From Roseomonas alba (GTDB lineage Bacteria > Pseudomonadota > Alphaproteobacteria > Acetobacterales > Acetobacteraceae), in contig NZ_JAHYBZ010000003.1 in NCBI RefSeq assembly GCF_019430885.1, forward strand, positions 602,037 to 666,036: DNA of 64,000 nucleotides, in the 5' to 3' direction. Under the pieces are notes generated by a model, which had not been told where the DNA came from, searched no databases, and saw only the letters and a list, made by a program, of their open reading frames with translations. Position 1 is the stretch's first letter. The number at the start of each line of letters is the position of its first letter. Of this stretch, positions 19,908 to 30,402 are shown one piece after another. The position numbers were made by a program, and so were the translations under genes.

Positions 19908-20774
19908 TCATCGGAACGCCCGCCATCCCGGCGCCTGCGCCAGCCGCTCCGCGCTGGCCTCCAGCAGGCTTGCCAGGGCCGCCGCCGGCCCGCGTCGCGC
20001 CCCTTGGATGACGAACTCCACCTCCCCCAATTCCGGAAGGCCCGGCCCATGCAGGGTCGCGAGCCCGGACGGCACCAGCCCCGCGGCATGCGGTGCAACC
20101 CCCAGCCCGGCCAGCGCTGCCGCATCCACCCCGGTCTGGCTGCCGCTGGTGCAGGCCAGGCGCCAACTCCGCCCGGCGCGTTCCAACGTCTCCAGCACCC
20201 TTGACCGGGTGATACTCGGCGCGGCGAGCAGGATCAGCGGCAGCGGTTCGACGGGGTCTGGCGCGTAGCCGGGCCGCCCGATCCAGACCAGCGGCTGGCG
20301 CAGCACCGTCCGGCCGCGCAGATCCCCCGCCAGCCGCTTGGCGAAGATCAGGTCGAGCCCGCCCTCGGCCAGGCGCGCATGCAGCGCCCCGCTGGTGCCC
20401 ACGGTCAGTTCCATCTCCACGCCCGGATGCCCTTGCGTGAAGTCGCGCAGGATTTCCGGCAGGCCGTGCATCAGCACGTCCTCCGACGCGCCGAAGCGCA
20501 GCCGGCCGCGCAGCGTGGCCGCCGCGAAATGCCGCCGCGCCCGTGCCTCGGTGTCCAGCACCGACCGGGCGAAGCCGAGCATCGCCTCCCCATCGCTCGT
20601 CAGGGCCACGCTGTGGGTGTCGCGCCGGAACAGCCGCCGTCCACAGGCGTCTTCCAGCCGGCGGATATGTCCACTGACGGTCGATTGCTGGAGCGACAAC
20701 CGACGCCCAGCGGCGGAGAACCCGCCCGTCTCGGCCACGGCGACGAAGCTCTTCAGCAGCAGCGGGTCCAGCAT
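19908..20774 (-). CDS. LysR-family transcriptional regulator
   Basis: The 288-aa regulator has the DNA-binding segment LLLKSFVAVAETGGFSAAGRRLSL then QQSTVSGHIRRLEDACGRRLF at residues 5-50. The effector domain begins RLRFGASEDVLMHGLPEILRDF. Proteins with this N-terminal pattern are often annotated as IlvY/CysB-unlike orphan LysR regulators. It is divergent from the bile-acid-type symporter gene, with only 86 bp between starts, so it probably regulates that transporter. I did not find a convincing T-N11-A dyad in the gap. Confidence 0.9.
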   Translation of the reverse strand: MLDPLLLKSFVAVAETGGFSAAGRRLSLQQSTVSGHIRRLEDACGRRLFRRDTHSVALTSDGEAMLGFARSVLDTEARARRHFAAATLRGRLRFGASEDVLMHGLPEILRDFTQGHPGVEMELTVGTSGALHARLAEGGLDLIFAKRLAGDLRGRTVLRQPLVWIGRPGYAPDPVEPLPLILLAAPSITRSRVLETLERAGRSWRLACTSGSQTGVDAAALAGLGVAPHAAGLVPSGLATLHGPGLPELGEVEFVIQGARRGPAAALASLLEASAERLAQAPGWRAFR

Positions 20775-20860
20775 GATGCGCGTGCTTATCGCATTTCATG
20801 ATCACCGTAACCACGACAAGCGCCATTCACAATGACCCGCCGTGGCGCGAGCATCCGGCC

Positions 20861-21850
20861 ATGCGCCTCCGCCTCCCCATTGACGGCTTCGTCGCGGCCC
20901 TGCTGGCCACCGTGACCCTGGCTTCGCTCCTGCCCGCCCGCGGGGTCGGGGAGGTTGTGCTCGACCACGTGACCGCCATCGCCATCGCCTTCCTCTTCTT
21001 CCTCTATGGCGCGCGGCTGGCGCCACAGGCGGCCTTGCAGGGACTGGCGCAGTGGCGGCTGCACCTGGCGGTGCTCGGCGTCACCTTCGTGGTCTTCCCC
21101 GTGCTGGGGCTGCTGACCGGCCTGCTGCCGACGGCGGTGCTGCCGCCCGGCTTGCAGGCGGGGGTGCTGTTCCTCTGCCTGCTACCCTCGACGGTGCAAT
21201 CCTCCATCGCCTTCACCTCCATCGCACGGGGCCATGTCGCGGCGGCGGTGTGCAGCGCCTCGGCGTCCAACCTGCTGGGCATGGTGCTGACGCCGCTGCT
21301 GGTGGCGCTGCTGATGCCGGGTGTCGCCGGCGCCCATGGCGGCCTGTCCTTCGATGCGCTGCGCGGCATCGCCCTCCAGCTCTTCCTGCCTTTCGCGGTG
21401 GGGCAGGCGCTGCGCCCTTGGATCGCCGCCTGGGTGCAGCGGCAGCGCGCGCTGCTCGGGCGGATGGACCGCCTGTCCATCCTGCTGGTGGTCTATGCCG
21501 CCTTCAGCGAGGGCGTGCGGGAAGGCATCTGGCACCAGCTCTCGCCGACGCAGCTTGCGATGCTGGCCCTGGTCTGCGTGGCGCTGCTGGCCGCGGCCCT
21601 CGGCACCAGCCTGATGCTGTCGCGCCGCCTCGGCCTCGCGCATGAGGATGAGATCGTCCTCATTTTCTGCGGATCGAAGAAAAGCCTCGCCAGCGGCCTG
21701 CCCATGGCGAGCGTGCTCTTCGCCAGCAGTCAGGTCGGGCTGATGGTCCTGCCGCTGATGCTGTTCCATCAGATCCAGCTCATGGTCTGCGCCTGGCTGG
21801 CGCGGCGCTACGCGCAGGGGCCGGCGACGGCGATGCTGCCGGCGGAATGA
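20861..21850 (+). CDS. Bile acid:sodium symporter family transporter (BASS, YfeH-like)
   Basis: The 329-aa protein has about ten membrane helices. It shows features of the BASS subgroup represented by YfeH and plant BASS7-like proteins: an early FFLYGARLAPQAA segment, the unwound-helix motif LCLLPSTVQSSIAFTSIARG with conserved Gln-Ser, and FCGSKKSLASGLPMASVLF. The conserved crossing region suggests Na+-coupled uptake of an organic anion; the substrate is unknown. The ATG at 20861 directly precedes the first helix and is preferred over 20798, which would run into the shared promoter. The divergent LysR gene is the likely regulator. Confidence 0.88.
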   Translation: MRLRLPIDGFVAALLATVTLASLLPARGVGEVVLDHVTAIAIAFLFFLYGARLAPQAALQGLAQWRLHLAVLGVTFVVFPVLGLLTGLLPTAVLPPGLQAGVLFLCLLPSTVQSSIAFTSIARGHVAAAVCSASASNLLGMVLTPLLVALLMPGVAGAHGGLSFDALRGIALQLFLPFAVGQALRPWIAAWVQRQRALLGRMDRLSILLVVYAAFSEGVREGIWHQLSPTQLAMLALVCVALLAAALGTSLMLSRRLGLAHEDEIVLIFCGSKKSLASGLPMASVLFASSQVGLMVLPLMLFHQIQLMVCAWLARRYAQGPATAMLPAE

Positions 21851-21948
21851 CCATCAGCCGGCAAACCGGAAACACCGCTTTCGCGACGCGATAGCCGCGC
21901 GGCTCCGATCGGCTATCCTTCGCCGATTCGCAGCGAGGAGCCGCCCCG

Positions 21949-22515
21949 ATGTCCGATGCCCCACATGGCCTGCCCGGCCATGCCCAGGTGACCATCTTGC
22001 GCGCCATGGCACAGCACTGGTGGGCCTTCGCGCTGCGCGGCGCCGCCGCGATCATCTTCGGCATCCTCACCTTCCTCAATCCGGGCATCAGCATCTTCGT
22101 GCTGCTCGCCTTCCTCGCGGCCTGGCTCGCCATCGAGGGCGGGACCACGATCTGGCAGGCCATTGCCGGCAAGGGGCCGCATGGCGTCTGGACGTGGGTG
22201 GACGGGCTGCTCTCGCTCGCCGCCGCCGCGGCGCTGCTGATTGCGCCGGGCCTGTCGGTCTTCGCCCTGGTCCTGGTGGCCGGTGGCTTCGCCGTGGCGG
22301 TCGGGGTGGCGCGCATCGTGCTCGCCTTCCGTGTCTCGGACGTGCTGCTCGGCCTGCTCGGCGCGGTCACGGTGCTGTTCGGCGCCATGCTGCTGGCGCA
22401 GCCGGGACCAGGACTGATCGCCCTCGCCTGGATCATCGCGCTCGAGGCGATCGTGATGGGCGTGGTGCTGCTGCTGCTCGGCTTCCGCCTGCGGCGGCTC
22501 AACCAGCAGGGCTGA
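21949..22515 (+). CDS. HdeD/DUF308-family membrane protein
   Basis: The 188-aa protein has six hydrophobic helices arranged as three pairs, the DUF308 pattern. It shows the typical entry WWAFALRGAAAIIFGILTFLNPG and the repeated GGFAVAVGVARIVLAFR-type unit. The E. coli relative HdeD is linked to acid resistance, but most bacterial members have no known role. AGGAG lies ten bases before the ATG. It is a single gene between the symporter and a convergent unknown protein. Confidence 0.85.
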   Translation: MSDAPHGLPGHAQVTILRAMAQHWWAFALRGAAAIIFGILTFLNPGISIFVLLAFLAAWLAIEGGTTIWQAIAGKGPHGVWTWVDGLLSLAAAAALLIAPGLSVFALVLVAGGFAVAVGVARIVLAFRVSDVLLGLLGAVTVLFGAMLLAQPGPGLIALAWIIALEAIVMGVVLLLLGFRLRRLNQQG

Positions 22516-22586
22516 CGCCGATCGGCGCCGCCGGCCGCGCGGATGCGCGGGGCCGGCGGGTCGTCATGTCCTGGCCCAGGGCGGTC

Positions 22587-23198
22587 TCAGGCGCGGATCC
22601 ACGTCTCCGAGAACGCCAGCATGGCCGTGGAGATTCTCTGCCCCGCGATCTCACGTGGGATGGGCGCGCCCGGGCGATCCCGGCCATTGACGGTGACCGT
22701 CGCACGCTCGCAGCCGACGAACAGGGTCGGCATGTGATGCGCGCCGGTCGCCGAGGTCGCCGGCGTCAGCGCGAAGCAGAAGGGCTTGCCGAGCCCCGAC
22801 CAGGTCAGCGTCACCGTGGTTTCGCCGGCGCGCACCGTCTCGCTGTAGGCGGTGATGGCGTCGCCGCCCGTCTCGACGCCGTCGAGCCCCCGGTATTGCA
22901 GCCCCTTCAGCCCCGGCAGGCCGCGCCACGCCCCGAAATGGGAGACGAAATCGGCGACGAGCCAGCGCGCCAGCGCCTCATTGTCCGTGTAGCAGACATT
23001 GGCACGGTCGGCGGGCGGCGCCTCCTCCTGCGGGGAAAGCAGCAGCACGAGCGCGTGGCCGCGCCCATGCGGCGACAGCACGACCCGAAAGAAGGAGGCA
23101 AGGGTGGTGAAACCCCCCGCCGCATCCTCCTTCAACGAGATGCCGGGATTCTCGCCCGACCAGGCGACGGTGCCCGGAAACAGGATCGTGTCGGACAT
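22587..23198 (-). CDS. Hypothetical protein, 203 aa
   Basis: I do not recognise a domain. The protein has no signal peptide or membrane helix. It is rich in beta-type strands, with a conserved-looking start MSDTILFPGTVAWSGENPGISL, a middle part CYTDNEALARWLVADFVSHFG and an acidic/hydrophobic C-terminus. Codon use (GC at third positions) matches its neighbours, which supports real coding. It sits convergent to the DUF308 gene and divergent from the M20 amidohydrolase, with 144 bp between starts. The compact fold and isolated context give no clear functional hint. Confidence 0.7.
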   Translation of the reverse strand: MSDTILFPGTVAWSGENPGISLKEDAAGGFTTLASFFRVVLSPHGRGHALVLLLSPQEEAPPADRANVCYTDNEALARWLVADFVSHFGAWRGLPGLKGLQYRGLDGVETGGDAITAYSETVRAGETTVTLTWSGLGKPFCFALTPATSATGAHHMPTLFVGCERATVTVNGRDRPGAPIPREIAGQRISTAMLAFSETWIRA

Positions 23199-23342
23199 GG
23201 ATCATCCCTCCCGCGATTCGATTGGGTCCGCACCCTGCGATGCCGGCGCCGCTACGGCAACCGGCGGCAGCATGCGGCTTGCCAGGCGCGCCTGCCCCAT
23301 GCCACCGAATCCCCCCTCCCAACGCGACCGCAGGAGCCGCGC

Positions 23343-24539
23343 ATGAACCCCACCGTGATCGAGGGCGTGACCGCCTGGCTGCCCGAACTCGCCGCCATCC
23401 GCCAGGACATCCACGCCCATCCCGAACTCGGCATGGAGGAGGCACGCACCTCCGCCCTGGTGGCAAAGGAACTCCGCGCCCTCGGCATCGAGGTGACCGA
23501 AGGCGTGGGCAAGTTCGGCGTGGTCGGCACCATCAAGGGCACGCGCCCGGGCCAGCGGGCGATCGGTCTGCGCGCCGACATGGACGCGTTGCAGATCAGC
23601 GAGCAGACGGGCAAGCCCTACGCCTCGACGAATACCGGCGTGATGCATGCCTGCGGCCATGACGGGCATACCACCATGCTGCTCGGTGCGGCGCGCTGGC
23701 TGGCGCAGCACCGCGACTTCGCCGGCACCGTGCACCTGATCTTCCAGCCCGCCGAGGAAGGCCGTGGCGGCGCGAAGGCGATGATCGAGGACGGGCTGTT
23801 CGATCGTTTCCCCTGCGATGCCGTCTATGGCCTGCACAATGCGCCGACCATTCCGCAGGGGGTCTTCGGTATCCGCACCGGCCCGGCGCTCGCGGCGTCG
23901 GACCGCTTCATCGTCACCTTCAAGGGCACGGGCGGGCATGGCGGATCCTCGCCGCATCTCGCCACCGACGTGACGGTGGTGCAGGCGCATTTCGTGCTCG
24001 CGCTGCAGACCATCATCGGGCGCAACGTGCCGGCCATCGAAGCCGCCGTGCTGTCGGTCGGGTCGATCCAGGGCGGGTCGCCCGTCTCGCCCAACGTCAT
24101 GCCATCCGAGATCACCATCACCGGCACGGCGCGCAGCTACACCCCCGCGGTGCGCGACCTGCTGGAGAAGCGTATCGGCGAACTCGCCCACGGCCTCGCC
24201 GCATCCCATGGCTGCACGGCGGAGGCGATCTATCGCCGCGGCGTACCGGCGCTGGTGAATCACGAGGAGCAGACCGAGGTCGCGCGCGCCGCGGCGCGCC
24301 GCCTGGTCGAAGGCAGCGCGGTGACGGTCATCCCGCCCGTGACGGGCGCCGAGGATTTCGCGCTGATGCTCGAAGCACGGCCCGGCGCCTTCATGTTTCT
24401 CGGCGCCGGAACGGGGCCGGACGGCACCTCGGCCGAGGTGCATACGCCGCTCTATGACTTCAACGACCAGATCATTCCGCTTGGCGTTGCCTATTGGGTC
24501 GGCGTGGTCGAGCAGGAAATGGGCAGCGGAGCGGCCTGA
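23343..24539 (+). CDS. M20 family amidohydrolase (hippurate hydrolase-like)
   Basis: This 398-aa zinc-dependent amidohydrolase belongs to the M20D group (hippurate/indole-acetyl amino acid hydrolases). The N-terminus has IRQDIHAHPELGMEE. The metal and catalytic segments are LRADMDAL, GVMHACGHDGHTTMLLGAA and LIFQPAEEGRGGAKAMIEDG. The dimerisation domain begins near FKGTGGHGGSSPH, and VTGAEDFALMLE supplies a late metal ligand, so all expected residues are present. It is followed after 136 bp by a five-gene peptide ABC importer on the same strand, so it may process imported peptides or N-acyl amino acids. Confidence 0.92.
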   Translation: MNPTVIEGVTAWLPELAAIRQDIHAHPELGMEEARTSALVAKELRALGIEVTEGVGKFGVVGTIKGTRPGQRAIGLRADMDALQISEQTGKPYASTNTGVMHACGHDGHTTMLLGAARWLAQHRDFAGTVHLIFQPAEEGRGGAKAMIEDGLFDRFPCDAVYGLHNAPTIPQGVFGIRTGPALAASDRFIVTFKGTGGHGGSSPHLATDVTVVQAHFVLALQTIIGRNVPAIEAAVLSVGSIQGGSPVSPNVMPSEITITGTARSYTPAVRDLLEKRIGELAHGLAASHGCTAEAIYRRGVPALVNHEEQTEVARAAARRLVEGSAVTVIPPVTGAEDFALMLEARPGAFMFLGAGTGPDGTSAEVHTPLYDFNDQIIPLGVAYWVGVVEQEMGSGAA

Positions 24540-24675
24540 GGCCGCAATGTGCAAAAAAATGGCATAGTGGGTGACGCCGGCATCCTGTAGCGTTACTCGC
24601 CTATGACGGAACTGCGATCGCGCCTGACCACAGGGAGCCAGGCGAAGACCGCGACGATTGGCCTGGGAGACTGAC

Positions 24676-26475
24676 ATGACTGAAGACGATCTGCGTCAGA
24701 TGATCGGCCGCGTGAAGCGCGGTTCGCTGTCGCGCCGCGGCTTCGTTAAGCGCCTGGCCGCGGTGGGCTTCACCGCGCCGATGGCTACGCAGCTTCTCGC
24801 CATCGCCGGCGTGTCGAGCCCCGCCTCGGCGCAGTCCGTGCCGACCTACGCGCCGTCGCGGCGCGGTGGCGGCGGTGCGCTGAAGATCCTGTACTGGCAG
24901 GCGGCGACTCTGCTGAACCCGCATTTCGGGTCGGGCACCACCAACAACGATGCGAGCCGCGTCTTCTACGAACCGCTCGCCGGCTGGGCGACCGACGGCA
25001 CGCCCTATCCGATTCTCGCGGCCGAGGTCCCCTCGATCGAGAATGGCGGGCTTGCCGAGGACGGGCGCTCGGTGACCTGGAAGCTGCGCCGCGACGCGAA
25101 GTGGCACGACGGCGAGCAGTTCTCGGCCGACGACGTCGTCTTCAACTGGGAATATGCCAAGAACCCGGCAGTCGCCGCCGTGACGTCCGGTTCCTATCGC
25201 GACGTGAACGTCGTGAAGGTGGACGATTTCACGGTGCGGGTGGAATTCCAGAACCCCACGCCGTTCTGGGCCGATGCCTTCGTTGCCTCGGCCGGGCAGC
25301 TCATCCCCAAGCACCTGTTCAAGGATTACGCCGGGTCGAATGCGCGTGACGCGCCGACCAACCTGCGCCCCGTTGGCACCAGCGCCTACAAGTTCGTCTC
25401 CTTCGCACCGGGCGACAATCTGCGCGCCGAGCTGAATCCGAACTACTACCTGGACAATCGCCCCTATTTCGACACGCTCGAGGTCAAAGGCGGCGGCGAT
25501 GCAGTGTCCGCCGCGCGTGCGGTGCTGCAGACCGGTGACTTCGACTACGCCTGGAACATGCAGGTCGAGGACGCGATCCTGAAGCGCCTCGAGGAGGCCG
25601 GCAAAGGCAAGGTGAACATCGTCGATGGCGGCAGCATCGAGTTCGTGCAGCTCAACACCACCGACCCCAACCAGGAAGTCGATGGCGAGCGCTCCTCGCT
25701 GAAAACGCAGCATCCCGCCTTCCGCTTCCCCGAGGTGCGCGAGGCGATGGCACTGCTGATCGACCGCGGCGCGCTGGAGCAGCACATCTATGGACGCGGC
25801 GGCCCGGCGACGGCGAACTTCCTCAACAATCCGCCGCGCTTCGTCTCGCCCAACATGCGCTGGGAATTCAGCATCCAGAAGGCGAACGAGATCCTCGACC
25901 GCGCCGGCTGGGCGCGCGGGCGCGACGGCATCCGCGCGAAGGACGGCGTGCGGCTGAAGTTCCTCTACCAGACCTCGGTCAACGCGCCGCGTCAGCGCAC
26001 CCAGGCGATCTACAAGCAGGCGGCACAGCGCGCCGGCATCGAGCTGGAGCTGAAGTCGGTCAACGCGTCGGTGTTCTTCTCCTCCGACGTCGCGAACCCC
26101 GACACCTACGTCAAGCTCTACGCCGACATGCAGATGTACACCACGACCATGCCGCAGGCGGATCCCGAGCGGTTCATGAACCAGTACGCGTCGTGGGAAT
26201 GCTCGACCAAGGCGAACAACTGGCAGGGGCGCAACATCGTCCGCTTCCGCAGCGACGAATACGACGCGCTGTTCCGCCAGGCGCAGGGTGAGCTCGATCC
26301 GGTCAAGCGGGCCGCGCTGTTCATCCGCATGAACGACCTGGTGGTGTCCAGCAACCACATCATCCCGCTGGTCAAGCGCCCGACCGTCTCGGCCAGCCTC
26401 AACACCCTGAGGCATGTGCTGTCGGCCTGGGACGGCACCACATGGCTCCTCCGCGACTGGTACCGCCAGACCTGA
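24676..26475 (+). CDS. Peptide/nickel ABC transporter substrate-binding protein
   Basis: The 599-aa periplasmic receptor belongs to SBP family 5. It begins with a Tat-type signal (SLSRRGFVKRLAAVGFTAPM) cleaved near ASA. Conserved family segments include WQAATLLNPHFGSGT, SVTWKLRRDAKWHDGEQFSADDVVF and FPEVREAMALLIDR. The ATG at 24676 lies after GGGAGA. It is the first gene of a complete importer (SBP, two permeases, two ATPases). Ligands in this family are dipeptides, oligopeptides, nickel or opines; the upstream M20 hydrolase favours a peptide-like ligand, which is inference. Confidence 0.93.
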   Translation: MTEDDLRQMIGRVKRGSLSRRGFVKRLAAVGFTAPMATQLLAIAGVSSPASAQSVPTYAPSRRGGGGALKILYWQAATLLNPHFGSGTTNNDASRVFYEPLAGWATDGTPYPILAAEVPSIENGGLAEDGRSVTWKLRRDAKWHDGEQFSADDVVFNWEYAKNPAVAAVTSGSYRDVNVVKVDDFTVRVEFQNPTPFWADAFVASAGQLIPKHLFKDYAGSNARDAPTNLRPVGTSAYKFVSFAPGDNLRAELNPNYYLDNRPYFDTLEVKGGGDAVSAARAVLQTGDFDYAWNMQVEDAILKRLEEAGKGKVNIVDGGSIEFVQLNTTDPNQEVDGERSSLKTQHPAFRFPEVREAMALLIDRGALEQHIYGRGGPATANFLNNPPRFVSPNMRWEFSIQKANEILDRAGWARGRDGIRAKDGVRLKFLYQTSVNAPRQRTQAIYKQAAQRAGIELELKSVNASVFFSSDVANPDTYVKLYADMQMYTTTMPQADPERFMNQYASWECSTKANNWQGRNIVRFRSDEYDALFRQAQGELDPVKRAALFIRMNDLVVSSNHIIPLVKRPTVSASLNTLRHVLSAWDGTTWLLRDWYRQT

Positions 26476-26485
26476 TCGCCTCGGC

Positions 26486-27445
26486 GTGCTCCAGTATCTG
26501 ACCCGTCGCCTGCTGATTGCGATCCCGAGCCTGCTCGGGATCAGCATCATCCTCTTCACCGTGCTCGCACTTGCGCCCGGTGATCCCTTCGAGGAACTGG
26601 CGACCAATCCCGCCATCCCGCCCGATGTCCGCGCGCATCTGCGCGCGAGCCTCGGCATGGATGACCCCGTCCATATCCGCTACATCTCGTGGCTGACCTC
26701 GATGCTGCATGGCGAATGGGGCTATTCCTTCGTCAGCCGCATTCCGGTCGATCAGCTCATCCTGCAGCGGCTGCCGACCACCATCGCGGTGATCGGATCC
26801 TCGCAGATCCTGGCGCTGTGCATCGCCTTGCCGGTCGGCGTCTACGCAGCGACGCGGCCCTATTCGATCTTCGACCAGATTGCGAACACGCTGGCCTTCA
26901 TCGGCTTCTCGCTGCCCACCTTCTTTACCGGGCTGCTGCTGATCCTGCTGTTTTCCATCCACCTCGGCTGGCTGCCCTTCGTCTTCCGCACGGATATCGA
27001 GGCGACCGGGTTCCAGTGGTGGTGGGAGATGTTCAAGCAGTCGATTATGCCGATCATGGTGCTCGGCCTGTTCCAGGGCGCCGCCTGGACGCGCTACGTG
27101 CGCTCCGCCGTGCTCGACGTGATCCGGCTGGACCATGTGACCACGGCGCGGTCCAAGGGCCTGTCGGAACCGCGCATCACCATCCGCCATGTCGTGCGCA
27201 ACGCCATGATCCCGGTGGTGACGCTGGTCGCGCTGCAGATGCCCTCGGTCTTCGGCGGCGCGATCGTCACCGAACAGATCTTCCGCGTCCCGGGCATCGG
27301 CTCACTGCTGATCACCGCAATCCTGTCGAACGACACACCGGTGATCATGGGCGTGACCTTCGTCTTCGCCTGCCTGGTCATCTTCTTCAATCTGGTGGCG
27401 GACCTTCTCTATGGCTGGCTCGATCCCCGCATCAGTTACCGTTAG
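26486..27445 (+). CDS. Peptide ABC transporter permease (DppB-type)
   Basis: The 319-aa inner-membrane protein has six helices. The start MLQYLTRRLLIAIPSLLGISI is the standard opening of DppB/OppB permeases, and LALAPGDPFEEL, LPTTIAVI and the EAA loop (DHVTTARSKGLSEPRITIRHV) follow. The start is a GTG at 26486, ten bases after the receptor stop; no ATG fits the conserved N-terminus. The C-terminus ADLLYGWLDPRISYR is typical. It overlaps the next permease gene by 35 nt. Confidence 0.94.
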   Translation: MLQYLTRRLLIAIPSLLGISIILFTVLALAPGDPFEELATNPAIPPDVRAHLRASLGMDDPVHIRYISWLTSMLHGEWGYSFVSRIPVDQLILQRLPTTIAVIGSSQILALCIALPVGVYAATRPYSIFDQIANTLAFIGFSLPTFFTGLLLILLFSIHLGWLPFVFRTDIEATGFQWWWEMFKQSIMPIMVLGLFQGAAWTRYVRSAVLDVIRLDHVTTARSKGLSEPRITIRHVVRNAMIPVVTLVALQMPSVFGGAIVTEQIFRVPGIGSLLITAILSNDTPVIMGVTFVFACLVIFFNLVADLLYGWLDPRISYR

Positions 27446-28333
27446 CCCCGCCAGCCGCCCGCATGTCGGGCCGTGGCAGGAGGCGTGGCGCCGCTTCCGC
27501 AAGCACCGGCTTGCGGTGGCGAGCACGGTGGTGCTGGCGCTGCTTATCCTTTCCGTCGTGCTCGGCCCCTTCTTCTGGAAGGTGCCGATCGACGACATCG
27601 ATTTCGGTGCCATGCTGCAGGGGCCGTCCGTCGACCATCCGCTCGGCACCGACGATCTCGGGCAGGATCTGCTCGCACGCGTGCTCTATGGCGGGCGAAT
27701 CTCGTTGGCGGTCGGCTTCACCGCCATGATGGTCGCGGTCGGACTCGGCATCCTGGTGGGCAGCACGGCCGGCATGGCGGGTGGGAAGACCGACGCCGCG
27801 CTGATGTGGCTGACGGACTTGTTCCTGTCCCTCCCGCAGCTGCCGTTGCTGCTGCTGATCATCTACCTGTTCCGCGAATCGCTGAAGAACGTGGTGGGCG
27901 CGGAGATGGGGGTCTTTATCCTCATCGTCTCGGTCATCGGGGCCTTCAACTGGATGCCGGTGGCCCGCCTGGTGCGCGCGCAGTTCTTCTCCTTGCGCGA
28001 GAAGGAGTTCGTCGAGGCGGCGCGCGCCCTCGGCGCGTCGCGCATGCGCCTCGTCATCCGGCACATCCTGCCGAATGCGCTGGGACCGGTGATCGTCGCC
28101 GCCACCATCGACATCGCGGCCGCCATCATCGCGGAGAGCACCCTGTCCTTCCTCGGCCTCGGCTTCCCGCCGGATGTGCCGACCTGGGGGCGGCTGCTGT
28201 TCGACGCCAAGGACAACCTCGACTTCGCGCCGCATTGGGCGCTGGCGCCGGGGCTCGCCATCTTCCTCACCGTCGTCAGCATCAACTTCGTCGGCGACGG
28301 GTTGCGCGACGCCCTGGACCCGAGGCGCGTGCA

Positions 28334-28337
<4 letters not shown>
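27411..28337 (+). CDS. Peptide ABC transporter permease (DppC-type)
   Basis: The 308-aa second permease has the DppC/OppC layout. It opens with an N-terminal cytoplasmic stretch WQEAWRRFRKHRLAVASTVVL, then the periplasmic HPLGTDDLGQDLLARVLYGGRISL motif. The EAA loop is FVEAARALGASRMRLVIRHILPNA, and GDGLRDALDPR ends the protein. The ATG lies 35 nt inside the preceding permease gene, in another frame. Its stop overlaps the next GTG start (GTGA), so translation is tightly coupled. No other gene interrupts the operon. Confidence 0.95.
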
Positions 28338-29316
<979 letters not shown>

Positions 29317-29320
<4 letters not shown>

Positions 29321-30291
29321 CCGAGCCCTTGCTGCGTGTGCAGGACCTGGTGAAGCGCTTTGCCGTGAAGGGCGGCATCCTGCGCCGCACGGTGAACGAG
29401 GTGCACGCCGTCTCCGGCGTCTCCTTCGACCTCACGGCCGGAGAAACCCTGGGCCTCGTGGGCGAATCCGGCTGCGGCAAGTCCACCACTGGGCGGTTGA
29501 TCCTGCGGCTGATCGAACCGACCTCGGGTCAGGTCTGGTTCAACGGCCAGGACATCACCGCGCTGACCGAACAGCAGATGATCGCGCTGCGGCGCGACAT
29601 GCAGATCATCTTCCAGGATCCCTTCGCCTCGCTGAACCCGCGCATGACGGTGCGCGACATCATCGCCGAGGCGCTGATCATCCACGGCCTGGTGAAATCC
29701 CCGCGCGAGCGCGAGGAACGCGTCGTCGAGCTGCTGGAGACCGTGGGCCTGAATGCCGACCACATGCGGCGCTTCCCGCACGAGTTCTCGGGCGGCCAAC
29801 GCCAGCGCATCGGCATCGCCCGCGCGCTCGCCGTCTCGCCCAAATTGGTGATCTGCGACGAACCGGTTTCGGCACTCGACGTGTCGATCCAGGCGCAGGT
29901 CGTGAATCTGCTCGAGGACCTTCAGGAGAAGTTCGGCCTCACCTTCCTCTTCATCGCGCATGACCTGTCGGTGGTGGAACACATCTCCGACCGCGTCGCG
30001 GTGATGTATCTCGGCCGGATCGTGGAGATCGCGTCTTCGCGCGAACTCTACACCACGCCGCTGCACCCCTATACGGAGGCGCTGCTCTCCGCGGTCCCAA
30101 TCCCGGACCCGACGGTGAAGCGCCAGCGCATCCGATTGCAGGGTGACGTGCCGAGCCCACTGAACCCGCCCTCCGGCTGCCACTTCCATACGCGCTGCCC
30201 GATCGCGGATACCGGGATGTGCCGGGAAGTCGCACCCCCGCTGCGGGAGGCGCGACCGGGCCATTTCGTGGCCTGCCACAAGCGGGGGTAG
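29317..30291 (+). CDS. Peptide ABC transporter ATPase (DppF-type)
   Basis: The 324-aa second ATPase has Walker A GESGCGKS at residues 49-56, [16 protein letters not shown], signature [15 protein letters not shown], Walker [17 protein letters not shown] and the H-loop IAHDLSVV. The C-terminal extension again contains the cysteine motif CHFHTRCP...GMC. The ATG overlaps the DppD stop by 4 nt. It is the last gene of the operon; a C-type hairpin (R3) lies 49 nt past the stop. Confidence 0.95.
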
Positions 30292-30339
30292 GCCCCCCCT
30301 CGCCTTGGCGCACGGACCGCAGGTGGCGAGGAAAGATCC

Positions 30340-30362
30340 GGAGAGGCGCGGCGCCCCTCTCC
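30340..30362. repeat. R3: solitary C-type hairpin between convergent genes
   Basis: GGAGAGG (30340-30346) can pair with CCTCTCC at the right end (30356-30362) across a short CG-rich loop. This corresponds to the C hairpin of the repeat family without B. It lies in the gap between the peptide ABC operon and the leftward mtnP gene and could act as a bidirectional terminator. Confidence 0.5.
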
Positions 30363-30402
30363 ACTCCGGTCCGGCCGCCTGATGCCGGGGCTTCTTCCGG
30401 GC

